A stretch of DNA of 64,000 bases from Ignavibacteria bacterium (GTDB lineage: Bacteria > Bacteroidota > Ignavibacteria > Kapaibacteriales > UBA961): positions 1 to 64,000 of the forward strand of contig CANLII010000009.1 of assembly GCA_947491315.1 (NCBI GenBank), read 5' to 3'. This document shows positions 44,872 through 53,807 of this stretch, piece after piece. A program made the position numbers and the translations under genes. A model generated the notes under the pieces. The model had not been told where the DNA came from, ran no database searches, and worked only from the letters and a program-made list of their open reading frames with translations. Every line of letters begins with the position of its first letter. The stretch's first letter is position 1.

Positions 44872-45207
44872 AATCATTCTTGTTTTATATCCATGGTCTA
44901 TGAGTGTTTGTTCTAATCTTTTTCGATGATCACCTTGAATTTCAATGAGATTATCGCGGACGGTACCGCCTGTTCCGCAAAGTTTTTTGAATGTTTTGCA
45001 GAGTGTATCTAGTTCAGTGGGATTTGACTGAAAGCCCGAGAGTACGGTCACCATTTTACCACCTCTTCCTTTTTTATCGAGGCGGATATCGATGCGTTGT
45101 TGCGAACCATCATATCCTTTTTTTTTTACGATGACCTGATCATTCTTTTTGGCATCATCCGGCAAGAGAGATGCGAGATCTTGTAATGATGTAAAGGACT
45201 TACTCAT
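44866..45207 (-). CDS. yciH: SUI1/eIF1-like translation factor YciH
   Basis: 113 residues. The C-terminal ~75 residues form the SUI1 fold: IRLDKKGRGGKMVTVLSGF, LCKTFKKLCGTGGTVRDNLIEIQGDHRKRLEQ and LIDHGY. In E. coli the homologue monitors start-codon and initiator tRNA selection and its loss alters non-canonical initiation. It is co-directional with, and overlaps, purF by 4 nt (ATGA). Its stop codon lies in the last unit of the repeat array, so the array has grown right up to, or trimmed, the gene end. Confidence 0.88.
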   Translation of the reverse strand: MSKSFTSLQDLASLLPDDAKKNDQVIVKKKGYDGSQQRIDIRLDKKGRGGKMVTVLSGFQSNPTELDTLCKTFKKLCGTGGTVRDNLIEIQGDHRKRLEQTLIDHGYKTRMIG

Positions 45208-46697
45208 TCTTCAGTGGAATGTTTGTGTGCTGTAAGATCGATTTGCACGGGATACTCTCCCGTAAAGCATGCATTGCAATATCCGATGCCTTCTTCATCG
45301 GGAACGGATTGCATAAGTTTTTCGACTGATAAATAATGCAATGAATCCGCATTGAGTGAAGAAGCAATGCCGGGTATATCTTGATAACGATTTGCAATCA
45401 ATTCTTCTCTACTTGGGAAGTCCATTCCATATTGACATGGATGGGTGATTGGTGGTGAGGTAATGCGCATATGCACTTCTTTGGGATGTGCCTCTCGAAT
45501 CAAATTAATGAGTGCGCGAGAAGTTGTTCCACGAACTACTGAATCATCAACCACCACTACTTTATTATTTTCCAATACGCCCTTGACGGTATTGAATTTA
45601 GTCTTGACTTTGAATTCGCGATTATTCTGCCCGGGTGCGATGAATGTTCTTCCCACATAATGAGAGCGAATAAGACCGATTTCATAACGAGATGGATTGC
45701 CTAATTCATTGTTGACATTTGCATAACCCAGTGTTGAGGTGTTTCCGCTGTCGGGCACTGCAATTACAACTACTTTATCATCGGGAGAATCAGCAGGAAC
45801 AGGACTTTCTTCTGCAAGATTTTTGCCAAGTTTTCTGCGAACTTTATCGACATTATGACCAAAGATTCTGGAATCAGGTCTTGAGAAATAGATATACTCA
45901 AAAATGCAATGTTTTGAACATGGTGTTTCATCATCTATGAGATAACTCTTGATCTCACCGGTTTTGACTGTCTCATCATCAATCACAATGATCTCATTAT
46001 GCTTCACATCCCGCACATATTCTGCGCTGATGATATCAAGAGCGCATGTTTCTGAAACAATAACATAAGACCAGCCATCTTCCACTTTTTTTCTTCCGAT
46101 GCAAAGTGGTCTGAAACCATAGGGATCACGAGCGGCCACAAGTGCATTATTTGTCATGATGACAAGTGAATATGCACCACGAGCAATTCGTAATGCTTCA
46201 CGAATTTGATCGAGTTGAGATTCCTTTTTGCTACGAGCAATTAAATGCAAAAACAATTCACTATCTGTCGTAGTCTGAAATATCGCACCTTCATTCTGCA
46301 ATTCATTGCGAAGTATCTTTGTATTGGTAAGATTGCCATTATGCGCCACGGCTATAGTGCCGGAACGATATTTTGTGAGAAATGGCTGAACATTTGCAAT
46401 GCCACCGCTGCCTGTAGTGGAATAGCGATTATGTGCAATCGCCATATTTCCTTTAAGTTTTTCTGTAAGGATATTAGGAGCAGAAAATACATCAAGCACC
46501 AGACCTTCGCCTTTGTGTGATGCGAATTTCATGGTATCACCCACTTTCCCAGCGGCAACTATACCGGCGGCTTCTTGTCCACGATGTTGCAGTGCATGCA
46601 ATGCATAATATGCCATGATTGATGCCTGTGGATCATTAAAGATACCTACAATGCCGCAATTGCAATTGGGTTTGTCGAGATCTCGAAGATTATTCAT
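45204..46697 (-). CDS. purF: Amidophosphoribosyltransferase, 4Fe-4S type
   Basis: 497 residues. An N-terminal propeptide of ~13 residues precedes the nucleophile Cys14 (CGIVGIF), followed by the glutaminase domain (YYALHALQHRGQEAAGI, AHNRYSTTG, HNGNLTN). The phosphoribosyl domain has VVVVDDSVVRGTTSRALI. Cysteines in PCSKHCIFEYIYF, HPCQYGMDFP and GYCNACFTGEYP match the ligands of the oxygen-sensitive Fe-S cluster of the B. subtilis enzyme. It makes 5-phosphoribosylamine, the first step of purine synthesis. No other pur gene is nearby. No clear promoter was found upstream. Confidence 0.95.
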   Translation of the reverse strand: MNNLRDLDKPNCNCGIVGIFNDPQASIMAYYALHALQHRGQEAAGIVAAGKVGDTMKFASHKGEGLVLDVFSAPNILTEKLKGNMAIAHNRYSTTGSGGIANVQPFLTKYRSGTIAVAHNGNLTNTKILRNELQNEGAIFQTTTDSELFLHLIARSKKESQLDQIREALRIARGAYSLVIMTNNALVAARDPYGFRPLCIGRKKVEDGWSYVIVSETCALDIISAEYVRDVKHNEIIVIDDETVKTGEIKSYLIDDETPCSKHCIFEYIYFSRPDSRIFGHNVDKVRRKLGKNLAEESPVPADSPDDKVVVIAVPDSGNTSTLGYANVNNELGNPSRYEIGLIRSHYVGRTFIAPGQNNREFKVKTKFNTVKGVLENNKVVVVDDSVVRGTTSRALINLIREAHPKEVHMRITSPPITHPCQYGMDFPSREELIANRYQDIPGIASSLNADSLHYLSVEKLMQSVPDEEGIGYCNACFTGEYPVQIDLTAHKHSTEE

Positions 46698-46859
46698 GTG
46701 GATTGGATGCGTACAAAATGAGGAGGAAAAACGAAGTGCGAAGATACGAAATCTGCATCAATGGACATGAGTTTGAACAATGCTCATTGGGATTACACTA
46801 TGAGTGGTTCTCAATCGTGAACAAACTCACTTTTGTTTCTCATGCGCTTGATTGAATCT

Positions 46860-47156
46860 ATGGCTACTTTTGCTCAAATTATTAAAGAAAAAGAACTCCT
46901 ACTTGTCGACTTCTCAGCCGAATGGTGCGGTCCGTGCAAAATGATGCCACCGATCCTAGAAGAAGTAAAAAAGAATATCGGGAATGAAATCACCATCATC
47001 AAAATGGATGTCGATAAAAATCCCCAAACTGCAAGACAATATGGCATTCAATCCGTGCCCACCTTGATTCTCTTTCAAAAAGGAAAAGTGCTCTGGAGAC
47101 AATCAGGTGTTATTCAGGCAAGTCAATTGGAACTACTCTTACGCCGTTTTCTGTAG
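46860..47156 (+). CDS. Thioredoxin
   Basis: 98 residues from ATG 46860 (an in-frame ATG at 46842 would add six). The active site is Cys23-Gly-Pro-Cys26 in FSAEWCGPCKMMPP, followed by KMDVDKNPQTARQYGIQSVPTL with the cis-Pro. No signal peptide, so cytoplasmic. It would reduce the peroxiredoxin encoded downstream, and disulphides in ribonucleotide reductase and elsewhere. Upstream there is only a near-match to a promoter (CACTTTTG near 46829). Confidence 0.92.
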   Translation: MATFAQIIKEKELLLVDFSAEWCGPCKMMPPILEEVKKNIGNEITIIKMDVDKNPQTARQYGIQSVPTLILFQKGKVLWRQSGVIQASQLELLLRRFL

Positions 47157-47231
47157 TAGGTTTTGCAGTGCATGCAATCATGCATTGAATGATTAGTTTT
47201 GTTTATAACATTAATTTTTTCGAGGAAAATC

Positions 47232-47705
47232 ATGCCGGTCAAACTGAATGCCGCGGCTCCCGCATTCAAGGGAGTGGATCAAAACAATGAAGTGATTGCT
47301 TCAAATGATCTTAAAGGACAATGGTATATTTTGTATTTCTATCCCAAAGACAATACCAGTGGCTGCACCAAACAAGCGTGTGATTTCCGTGATATCATGT
47401 CATCACTCACACCATTGGGCGTGAAAGTCATCGGAGTAAGCCCCGATAGCATCAAATCCCATCAGAAATTCAATAATGATCATGATCTGAATTTTAGCTT
47501 GATTTCCGATGAAGATAAGTCGATTTGTGAGAAATATGGCGTTTGGGTGCAAAAATCCATGTATGGTCGTTCCTATATGGGTGTGGAACGCTCCACCTTC
47601 ATCATCGATCCAGATGGAAAAATCAAACAATTCTATGCAAAGGTCAAAGTGCCGGGTCATGTAGAAGCAGTTACAAATTGGCTGAAAGACAATCTCAAAG
47701 CATAA
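47232..47705 (+). CDS. bcp: Peroxiredoxin, BCP/PrxQ type
   Basis: 157 residues from ATG 47232, which has GAGG 8 nt upstream; an earlier in-frame start at 47199 would lack one. Active site YPKDNTSGCTKQACDFRD with the peroxidatic Cys45 and a resolving Cys50 five residues later, the pattern of atypical 2-Cys BCP enzymes recycled by thioredoxin. GVERSTFIIDPDGKI and KVKVPGHVEAV follow. It reduces hydrogen and alkyl peroxides and is next to a thioredoxin gene. Confidence 0.92.
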   Translation: MPVKLNAAAPAFKGVDQNNEVIASNDLKGQWYILYFYPKDNTSGCTKQACDFRDIMSSLTPLGVKVIGVSPDSIKSHQKFNNDHDLNFSLISDEDKSICEKYGVWVQKSMYGRSYMGVERSTFIIDPDGKIKQFYAKVKVPGHVEAVTNWLKDNLKA

Positions 47706-47709
47706 ACTC

Positions 47710-47741
47710 TTTGAATGTTCCACGAAAAAGCACTAATTTTG
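47710..47741 (+). promoter_or_regulatory. Promoter of the relocated rpsD
   Basis: TTTG (47710-47713), 20 nt, TAATTTTG (47734-47741) is a full match. Predicted start near 47747, giving a leader of about 105 nt, unusually long and structured. Confidence 0.65.
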
Positions 47742-47763
47742 TTGCCCTTTCGGATTGTACTAA

Positions 47764-47831
47764 CCATGATTATCACATGTGATATCTTCATGGCACATTT
47801 CATCAATATTGCGCGGGAGTCGATATCCCGC
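47764..47831 (+). promoter_or_regulatory. Structured leader of rpsD
   Basis: CCATGA (47764-47769) can pair with TCATGG (47787-47792), enclosing the 14-bp perfect palindrome TATCACATGTGATA (47771-47784). A second hairpin follows: GCGGGA (47813-47818) with TCCCGC (47826-47831). Both lie between the promoter and the start codon at 47852. S4 autoregulates in other bacteria through leader structures, so this is a candidate S4 site, but no known motif was matched. Confidence 0.5.
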
Positions 47832-47851
47832 AGCGTGGTACAAGGAGTACT

Positions 47852-48466
47852 ATGAATTATACCGGACCTAAGGTAAGGAACTCCCGCAAAATCGGTGTTC
47901 CAATGACGGCAAAAGCCGGCAGAATTATGTCTAGCGACAAAGCTGGCAGAAAGAGCCCTCCGGGCCAACACGGTTCCACAAAACGTCGTGGAAAATTATC
48001 TGTTTACGGTACACAGCTTTTCGAAAAACAAAAGCTTCGTTTGCAGTATAATATTCATGAACGTCAAATGACAAATTATTATAAGAAGGCTTCACATCTT
48101 ACTGGTAATACTGGTGACATCCTTCTTCACATGCTTGAGACACGCCTTGATGCGATGATATTCCGTTCAGGACTTGCTCGCTCAATGGCATCTGCCCGTC
48201 AATATGTTAATCACGGACATTTTCTTGTTAATGGCAAGCCAGTCAATATTCCTTCATATCAAGTGAAGGTGAATGATGTGGTTACTGTGCGTCTAAAAAG
48301 CCGCAAGATGGAAGCATTTCAAGAGTCAATCAGAACTGCTGCACCTCCGGTGTATTTGACATTATCCAAAGCGGACTTCTCAGTCAAATTCCTTCATCTT
48401 CCTGCTCGTGAGGAAGTTCCCGTAATTTGTGAAATTCCTCTCGTCATTGAGTTTTATTCTCGTTGA
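47852..48466 (+). CDS. rpsD: 30S ribosomal protein S4
   Basis: 204 residues. MNYTGPKVRNSRKIGVPM, KSPPGQHGSTKRRGKLSVYG, KQKLRLQYNIHERQMTNYYKKA and the S4 RNA-binding domain MLETRLDAMIFRSGLARSMASARQYVNHGHFLVNGK. No zinc-ligand Cys residues remain at the N-terminus, so it is the C-minus type. It has its own promoter and leader, with a ribosome-binding AAGGAG 10 nt upstream of the ATG. It is displaced from between rpsK and rpoA, where a 137-nt structured gap remains. Confidence 0.96.
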   Translation: MNYTGPKVRNSRKIGVPMTAKAGRIMSSDKAGRKSPPGQHGSTKRRGKLSVYGTQLFEKQKLRLQYNIHERQMTNYYKKASHLTGNTGDILLHMLETRLDAMIFRSGLARSMASARQYVNHGHFLVNGKPVNIPSYQVKVNDVVTVRLKSRKMEAFQESIRTAAPPVYLTLSKADFSVKFLHLPAREEVPVICEIPLVIEFYSR

Positions 48467-48485
48467 TGAGCCAAATAGCAGAAAT

Positions 48486-48513
48486 AAAGCTCTCCGATCG
48501 GAGGGCTTTTTTT
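48486..48513 (+). terminator. Terminator after rpsD
   Basis: AAAGCTCTCC (48486-48495) pairs with GGAGGGCTTT (48500-48509), one T-G wobble, around GATC, then a T-run. rpsD is therefore probably a single-gene transcript. Confidence 0.88.
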
Positions 48514-48555
48514 CTTTGCAGTCTTTATCTACCCACTCAATCATCGTGAAAGAAC

Positions 48556-49653
48556 ATGCAAACACATGAAGATTTCATGCAACACACAATTCGATTGGCT
48601 TTGCGTGGTACCGGCAAAGTGAGTCCAAATCCACGCGTAGGATGCACGATAGTCAAAGATGGCCATATCATTGGCGAAGGATGGCATCGTGAATTTGGAG
48701 GTCCTCATGCCGAGGTAGATGCATTGAACAGATGCACAGAAGATCCCAAAGATGCCATTGCTTATGTGAATCTTGAGCCTTGCGCCCATATTGGCAAGAC
48801 GCCACCCTGTGCGCCGCTTCTCATTCAAAAAGGAATTACAACAGTTGTGATTGCCATACAAGATCCGAATCCACTAGTGGCCGGAAAGGGTATTGCTTTG
48901 TTACGTGAGGCTGGAATTACTGTCATAGAAGATATTTGTAGAGAAGAAGCATTCTGGATGAATCGTTTCTTTGTGAAGCATATTCTCACTGGCATGCCAT
49001 ATATCATTGGGAAGATTGCACAATCATTGGATGGATTCATAGGAACTTCTACCGGTGAATCACAGTGGATCACATGTGAAGAAAGCAGACATGAAGTCCA
49101 TCGCATGCGTGGTGAAATTGATGCAGTAATGATTGGTCGTGGTACTGCCGAAGCAGACAATCCATCATTGACCGTACATTCCATGCCCGGTAGAAATCCA
49201 ATGCGCATCATTTTAGATACGAAATGTGGATTATCGACTTCGCTTCAAGTATTCACCGATGAATTTCGTGGACTGACGCTCTATTGTCATGGCGAAGATC
49301 AAGAGCATTCAAATCATGTGAAACAACTGCATGATCAAGGAATCAACACAATATCCTGCATGCTCGGAAAATCAGGAAAAATAGATTTGCCCATGTTGTT
49401 TTCCAATCTCTCTCAACAATTTGGCATAGCTTCCATTTTGATTGAAGGTGGCGGAATCTTGATGCAAGAAGTAATAGAACAACAATTACTGGATGAAATG
49501 CATTTTTTCATTGCACCAATCCTGATTGGTCAAGGAATACAGTCATTTGGCGGATATTCAGCCGAAAACTTGGAGACTGCATATAGATTGACCTCAAAAG
49601 GCGTATTAAAAAGCGGTACCGACTTACATGTCATCACCGTAAAATCCGCATGA
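48556..49653 (+). CDS. ribD: Bifunctional riboflavin biosynthesis deaminase/reductase
   Basis: 365 residues. The N-terminal cytidine-deaminase-like domain has the zinc site HAEVDAL and PCAHIGKTPPC. The C-terminal dihydrofolate-reductase-like domain starts near PYIIGKIAQSLDGFIG and includes MIGRGTAEADNPSLTVH and ILIEGGGILMQ. It performs the second and third steps of riboflavin synthesis. No other rib gene is adjacent. Confidence 0.94.
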   Translation: MQTHEDFMQHTIRLALRGTGKVSPNPRVGCTIVKDGHIIGEGWHREFGGPHAEVDALNRCTEDPKDAIAYVNLEPCAHIGKTPPCAPLLIQKGITTVVIAIQDPNPLVAGKGIALLREAGITVIEDICREEAFWMNRFFVKHILTGMPYIIGKIAQSLDGFIGTSTGESQWITCEESRHEVHRMRGEIDAVMIGRGTAEADNPSLTVHSMPGRNPMRIILDTKCGLSTSLQVFTDEFRGLTLYCHGEDQEHSNHVKQLHDQGINTISCMLGKSGKIDLPMLFSNLSQQFGIASILIEGGGILMQEVIEQQLLDEMHFFIAPILIGQGIQSFGGYSAENLETAYRLTSKGVLKSGTDLHVITVKSA

Positions 49654-49677
49654 GCCATGCAAAGCACGTCTATTTTG

Positions 49678-49685
49678 TATCTTTG
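49678..49685 (+). promoter_or_regulatory. -7-like element TATCTTTG before yicC
   Basis: Matches TAnnTTTG 20 nt ahead of the yicC ATG, giving a leader of about 12-15 nt. The -33 TTTG is not present at the right distance, so confidence is low. Confidence 0.35.
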
Positions 49686-49704
49686 TTTTTACTCGGAATA
49701 AAAC

Positions 49705-50580
49705 ATGAAAAGTATGACCGGCTTTGCGAAGGCAGAGATTAATCAACAAGGCAACAATGCCATCATTGAAATCAAAAGCGTTAATGGACGATATCTTGAA
49801 CCGACAATCAAATTGCCGAGGAGTTTGTCGAGCAAAGAAATCGAAGTCAGAGAGATGTTGCGTAAAGCATTGAATCGCGGAAATATTTTTGTGAGCATTC
49901 AAGTTGAATCCACTGAAGTCGAAGCAAAAATCCCTGGAATCAATATTGAAAAAGCCAAAGCGATACATGGCATGCTTTCTGAATTGAATAGAGAACTTCA
50001 TGGAAATGAACAAGTAACCATGACGAATATTCTTTCCTTTTCACAACATTTCATAGAATCCGAAAAAGAGGATATCGCTGAGTTGCAATGGACAATCGCT
50101 CGTGAAGCATTAAAAAAAGCATTACAATCATTGGATATAGCTCGTTCAAATGAAGGCAAAGAATTAGCTGATGACATGATGATGCGCATCAAGAATATTG
50201 AGCATTCCCTTTCTTATGTTGAAGAAAGATCCAAAACACGCATTCCAGAAGAGCGTGAACGATTAAGACAAAAACTTGCATTATTATTGGACAATGAAGA
50301 AATTGAAGAATATCGCTTGAATCAGGAAATTATCATTCTTGCAGATAAACTGGATGTATCAGAAGAAAGTGTTCGCTTGAGAAGTCATATCAAGTTTTTC
50401 TATGAATTGATGCAAGACAAAGAACCCGTTGGTAGAAAATTAAATTTCTTGACACAGGAATTAAATAGAGAAATAAATACAATCGGATCAAAAGCAAATG
50501 ATGCAGAAATAGCGCATTATGTTGTTGGAATGAAAGAAGAACTCGAACGCATCAGAGAACAAGCACAGAATATCGAATAA
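49705..50580 (+). CDS. yicC: YicC-family endoribonuclease
   Basis: 291 residues, the standard length. MKSMTGFAKAEI opens the YicC-like N-terminal domain; ARIPEERERLRQKLALLL-type segments and the C-terminal SHIKFFYELMQDKEPVGRKLNFLTQELNREINTIGSKANDAEIAHYVVGMKEELERIREQAQNIE (the DUF1732 core) are diagnostic. E. coli YicC was recently shown to have RNase activity that acts on a small RNA. The gene next door is gmk, a linkage conserved across many bacteria. Confidence 0.9.
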   Translation: MKSMTGFAKAEINQQGNNAIIEIKSVNGRYLEPTIKLPRSLSSKEIEVREMLRKALNRGNIFVSIQVESTEVEAKIPGINIEKAKAIHGMLSELNRELHGNEQVTMTNILSFSQHFIESEKEDIAELQWTIAREALKKALQSLDIARSNEGKELADDMMMRIKNIEHSLSYVEERSKTRIPEERERLRQKLALLLDNEEIEEYRLNQEIIILADKLDVSEESVRLRSHIKFFYELMQDKEPVGRKLNFLTQELNREINTIGSKANDAEIAHYVVGMKEELERIREQAQNIE

Positions 50581-50588
50581 TTATATTC

Positions 50589-51152
50589 ATGAAGAATCTC
50601 ATCGTATTATCCGCGCCAAGCGGAGCCGGCAAAACAACAGTTGCGAGATATTTACTCAAGCAATTTCTGCAATGCACCTTTTCAGTTTCTGCAACGACGC
50701 GTCCAATGCGTGCGGGAGAAGAACATGGAAAGGACTATTTCTTTTTGTCGAGAGAGGAATTTCTCACCAATATCAACAATGGAAATCTGGTTGAATATGA
50801 GGAGATCTTTGGTAATTATTATGGTACGCTTCGCTCACAAACAGATAAGAGAATTCAGGAGCAAGGATTGATTCTATTCGATGTGGATGTGAAAGGAGCT
50901 ATATCCCTTCGTAATGCATATCCAGAAGAGTCATTGCTTATTTATATCGCTCCTCCCGATTTGTCCATCTTGGCAAATCGCTTGCGAAGTAGAATGACAG
51001 AAAGCGAAGAACAAATTGCGCAAAGACTCAGTCGTGCCGCAATGGAAATGGAATATATGCGACATTTCGATCATATCATCATCAATGACAAACTCGATGT
51101 CACGCTTGAAAAAGCAATTAGTATTGTTGAAGAAGCACTTTCGGAATTATAA
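50589..51152 (+). CDS. gmk: Guanylate kinase
   Basis: 187 residues. P-loop APSGAGKTT (9-17), SVSATTRPMRAGEEHGKDYFF, EYEEIFGNYYGT and RLSRAAMEMEYM. Phosphorylates GMP to GDP. Eight nt after yicC and five before the next gene, so they form one transcript. Confidence 0.96.
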   Translation: MKNLIVLSAPSGAGKTTVARYLLKQFLQCTFSVSATTRPMRAGEEHGKDYFFLSREEFLTNINNGNLVEYEEIFGNYYGTLRSQTDKRIQEQGLILFDVDVKGAISLRNAYPEESLLIYIAPPDLSILANRLRSRMTESEEQIAQRLSRAAMEMEYMRHFDHIIINDKLDVTLEKAISIVEEALSEL

Positions 51153-51157
51153 TTATT

Positions 51158-52603
51158 ATGCAATTCACATCACTTGTCGGACATGGCGCCCAGTTATATC
51201 AGATTCTGCGTAAAGCTCACAGAACAGGAGAAGACATAGCTTCTGATTATTTCCGGGGAAGAAAATATATCGGAAGTAAAGACAGAAAATTCATTTCTGA
51301 ATTATTGTTTTCTTCACTTCGCGTTGCAACATTGATTGAACATTGCGCAAAAAAGGCGAATGAAGTTGCTCCAATTGAAATTGAGCAAGTGCATCCGTGG
51401 GATGCAATGATTGCTCATTGCATTATTGGCACCGATTTGAAATCATTTCCGATTGAACAGTATTTACATCCTTTTTTTGGCGTCAGGGATGCGGAAGAAG
51501 GAATAGACTTTTCTATATCTGAAAAACTTGGTTTGCGCGAGGAAGCCGCTGAAGCATGGAAAGCGGGAGTCATTGATGCATATGAACAAGTGATTGCAGA
51601 GTCCCAAACAATCATCGCAGAAAATGATATTTCCGATCCTAATAAAGCACAGATATTATCGCTCTACTGTGCCATGCCATTATGGATTGTGAATCTATGG
51701 AAAGAGCAAGGCATGTCATGCAAAGAGATAGCTGATCTTTGCACTTCACTGCATTCGGTGGCACCTGTAGGACTTCGCATCAATGCTGAAATCATTGATC
51801 GCGATCTTGCGATTGATATACTTCGTAGAGATGGTATCCCATGCAAAACCGGGAAATACTCGCCACAAGCAATCATCATGCCTGAACGCATTCCACTGAC
51901 GCATCTTGACATTTTCATGTCAGGAGCTATTGAAGTGCAAGATGAAGGAAGTCAATTGATTTCTTTTGCCGTATCTCCAGATGAGCATTGGCGTATTTTG
52001 GATTATTGTGCCGGGGCAGGTGGAAAGTCTTTGCATCTTGCAATGTTGCAACATGATCAAGGTGAAATTCTCTCGACAGACATTGATTATAGCAGAATGA
52101 GAGAAATCCGTAATCGTGCAAATAGAGCTGGTTATCAATCCATCAGTATTATTCCTATGCATTTGAAAGGTCATTCAAAAAATGCTCTGCAAATGTATGC
52201 GCAAACATGTGATGCAGTATTGGTTGATGCACCGTGTACGGGTATGGGAACTGTACGTAGAGCTCCAAATATTAAATGGAATTTGAAGAAAAAGCATGTT
52301 GAAAGCATACAGCGTACGCAATTGGATATACTCACAAAAGCATCCGCTTATGTGAAGACCGGCGGCGTGCTTGTCTATGCAACATGTTCATTGATGCGTG
52401 AAGAAAATCAAGATCTTATTACTTTGTTTTTAGAGAAGAATCAAGATTTTGCAGTGGATCCTCTACGCAATGCATTTCCCAAAGAAGTACAAGAATCCTT
52501 GCTCAATGAACATCCTGATGCATGCATGCTGTCTATGAATCCTGCAAAGCATGGAAGTGATGGGTTCTTCATGTGCAGAATGATTCGCAAAACGACTGAT
52601 TAA
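51158..52603 (+). CDS. 16S rRNA m5C methyltransferase, RsmB/NOL1-NOP2-Sun family
   Basis: 481 residues. The N-terminal NusB-like RNA-binding helices (ASDYFRGRKYIGSKDRKFISELLFSSLR) precede the SAM-dependent domain: LDYCAGAGGKSLHLA (motif I), DAPCTGMGTVRR (motif IV, Cys) and YATCSLMREENQ (motif VI, the nucleophilic Cys). RsmB methylates C967 of 16S rRNA; a paralogous specificity cannot be excluded, so no symbol is given. Confidence 0.88.
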   Translation: MQFTSLVGHGAQLYQILRKAHRTGEDIASDYFRGRKYIGSKDRKFISELLFSSLRVATLIEHCAKKANEVAPIEIEQVHPWDAMIAHCIIGTDLKSFPIEQYLHPFFGVRDAEEGIDFSISEKLGLREEAAEAWKAGVIDAYEQVIAESQTIIAENDISDPNKAQILSLYCAMPLWIVNLWKEQGMSCKEIADLCTSLHSVAPVGLRINAEIIDRDLAIDILRRDGIPCKTGKYSPQAIIMPERIPLTHLDIFMSGAIEVQDEGSQLISFAVSPDEHWRILDYCAGAGGKSLHLAMLQHDQGEILSTDIDYSRMREIRNRANRAGYQSISIIPMHLKGHSKNALQMYAQTCDAVLVDAPCTGMGTVRRAPNIKWNLKKKHVESIQRTQLDILTKASAYVKTGGVLVYATCSLMREENQDLITLFLEKNQDFAVDPLRNAFPKEVQESLLNEHPDACMLSMNPAKHGSDGFFMCRMIRKTTD

Positions 52604-52624
52604 TAAGACGGAGAATATCATCTC

Positions 52625-53776
52625 ATGAGCTCAATTGCATTGATCACAGGAATTACCGGACAAGATGGTTCCTATCTTGCTGAATATCTCTTGAAAAAAG
52701 GATATGAAGTGCATGGAATTATCCGCCGTGCAAGTACATTCAATACGCATCGGATTGATCATATGTATGTTGATCCGCATGAACTTGGAGCGCGATTACA
52801 TTTGCATTATGGTGATCTCTCCGACCCCGGAATTCTCACTGAAATTATGCATTCCATTGCACCAAATGAGATATATCATCTAGGCGCTCAGAGTCATGTA
52901 CGCGTTTCTTTCGATATGCCCGAATATACGGGTGATATCACGGCGCTTGGTACAACAAGAATATTGGAAGCGATTCGCAGAAGCGGCATCAATACCAAAT
53001 TTTATCAGGCATCTTCATCAGAGTTATATGGATCGGCTCCAGCGCCGCAACATGAATTGACACCATTCATGCCGCAAAGTCCTTATGCAGCAGCAAAATT
53101 ATATGCGTATTGGATGACAGTGAATTATCGCAATGCCTATGACATGTTTGCATGTAATGGCATTTTATTTAATCATGAAAGTCCGAGACGCGGTGAGATA
53201 TTTGTTACAAGAAAAATTACAAGAGCGATTGCAAGTATTTTGGCGGGGAAGCAACAGACATTATTTATCGGCAATTTGGATGCACTTCGCGATTGGGGCT
53301 TTGCTCCTGAATATGTTGCAATGATGTGGCTAATGTTACAACAAGATACACCCGATGATTATGTGGTTGGTACCGGAGTTTCTCACTCTGTTCGTGATTT
53401 CATAACAACAGCTTGTACCTATGTCGGAATTGAAATAGAATGGAAATGTACTGGCATTGAAGAGAAAGCATATGCCAAACAAGCAGTGGGCAATATCGTA
53501 GCCGGACAATGCATCATTGAAGTTGATCCAAGATATTTTCGTCCAACCGAAGTGGACAAATTGCAAGCGGATATCTCAAAAGCAAAAAAACAACTCGGAT
53601 GGGAACCGGTCATCACATTTGAAGAACTCGTGCATATCATGATGGATCACGATCTTTCAGCAAATGGAATCAAAGCCCCTGGTTTAGGAAATCAAGCAGT
53701 CATACAAAAAGGGTTTGATTGGACATCGCATGCATTTTCTAAATCTGTAGAACAATCCGCAAGAGATATTGGATAA
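52625..53776 (+). CDS. gmd: GDP-mannose 4,6-dehydratase
   Basis: 383 residues. The NADP-binding [12 protein letters not shown] opens the Rossmann fold, [18 protein letters not shown] is the GDP-mannose signature, and the catalytic Tyr-Lys is in [29 protein letters not shown] follows, with the Arg that contacts NADP. It produces GDP-4-keto-6-deoxymannose, the precursor of GDP-fucose or GDP-rhamnose. A ~30-residue C-terminal extension beyond the usual end is present. It lies at the end of a housekeeping operon, 37 kb from the polysaccharide operon it may serve. Confidence 0.94.
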   Translation: MSSIALITGITGQDGSYLAEYLLKKGYEVHGIIRRASTFNTHRIDHMYVDPHELGARLHLHYGDLSDPGILTEIMHSIAPNEIYHLGAQSHVRVSFDMPEYTGDITALGTTRILEAIRRSGINTKFYQASSSELYGSAPAPQHELTPFMPQSPYAAAKLYAYWMTVNYRNAYDMFACNGILFNHESPRRGEIFVTRKITRAIASILAGKQQTLFIGNLDALRDWGFAPEYVAMMWLMLQQDTPDDYVVGTGVSHSVRDFITTACTYVGIEIEWKCTGIEEKAYAKQAVGNIVAGQCIIEVDPRYFRPTEVDKLQADISKAKKQLGWEPVITFEELVHIMMDHDLSANGIKAPGLGNQAVIQKGFDWTSHAFSKSVEQSARDIG

Positions 53777-53779
53777 AAA

Positions 53780-53803
53780 AAAGTCGCTCAAGTGAGCGAC
53801 TTT
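53780..53803. terminator. Bidirectional terminator between gmd and the convergent lipoprotein gene
   Basis: AAAGTCGCTC (53780-53789) pairs perfectly with GAGCGACTTT (53794-53803). A and T runs on the two sides suit both strands; both flanking genes converge on it. Confidence 0.9.
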
Positions 53804-53807
53804 ATAT

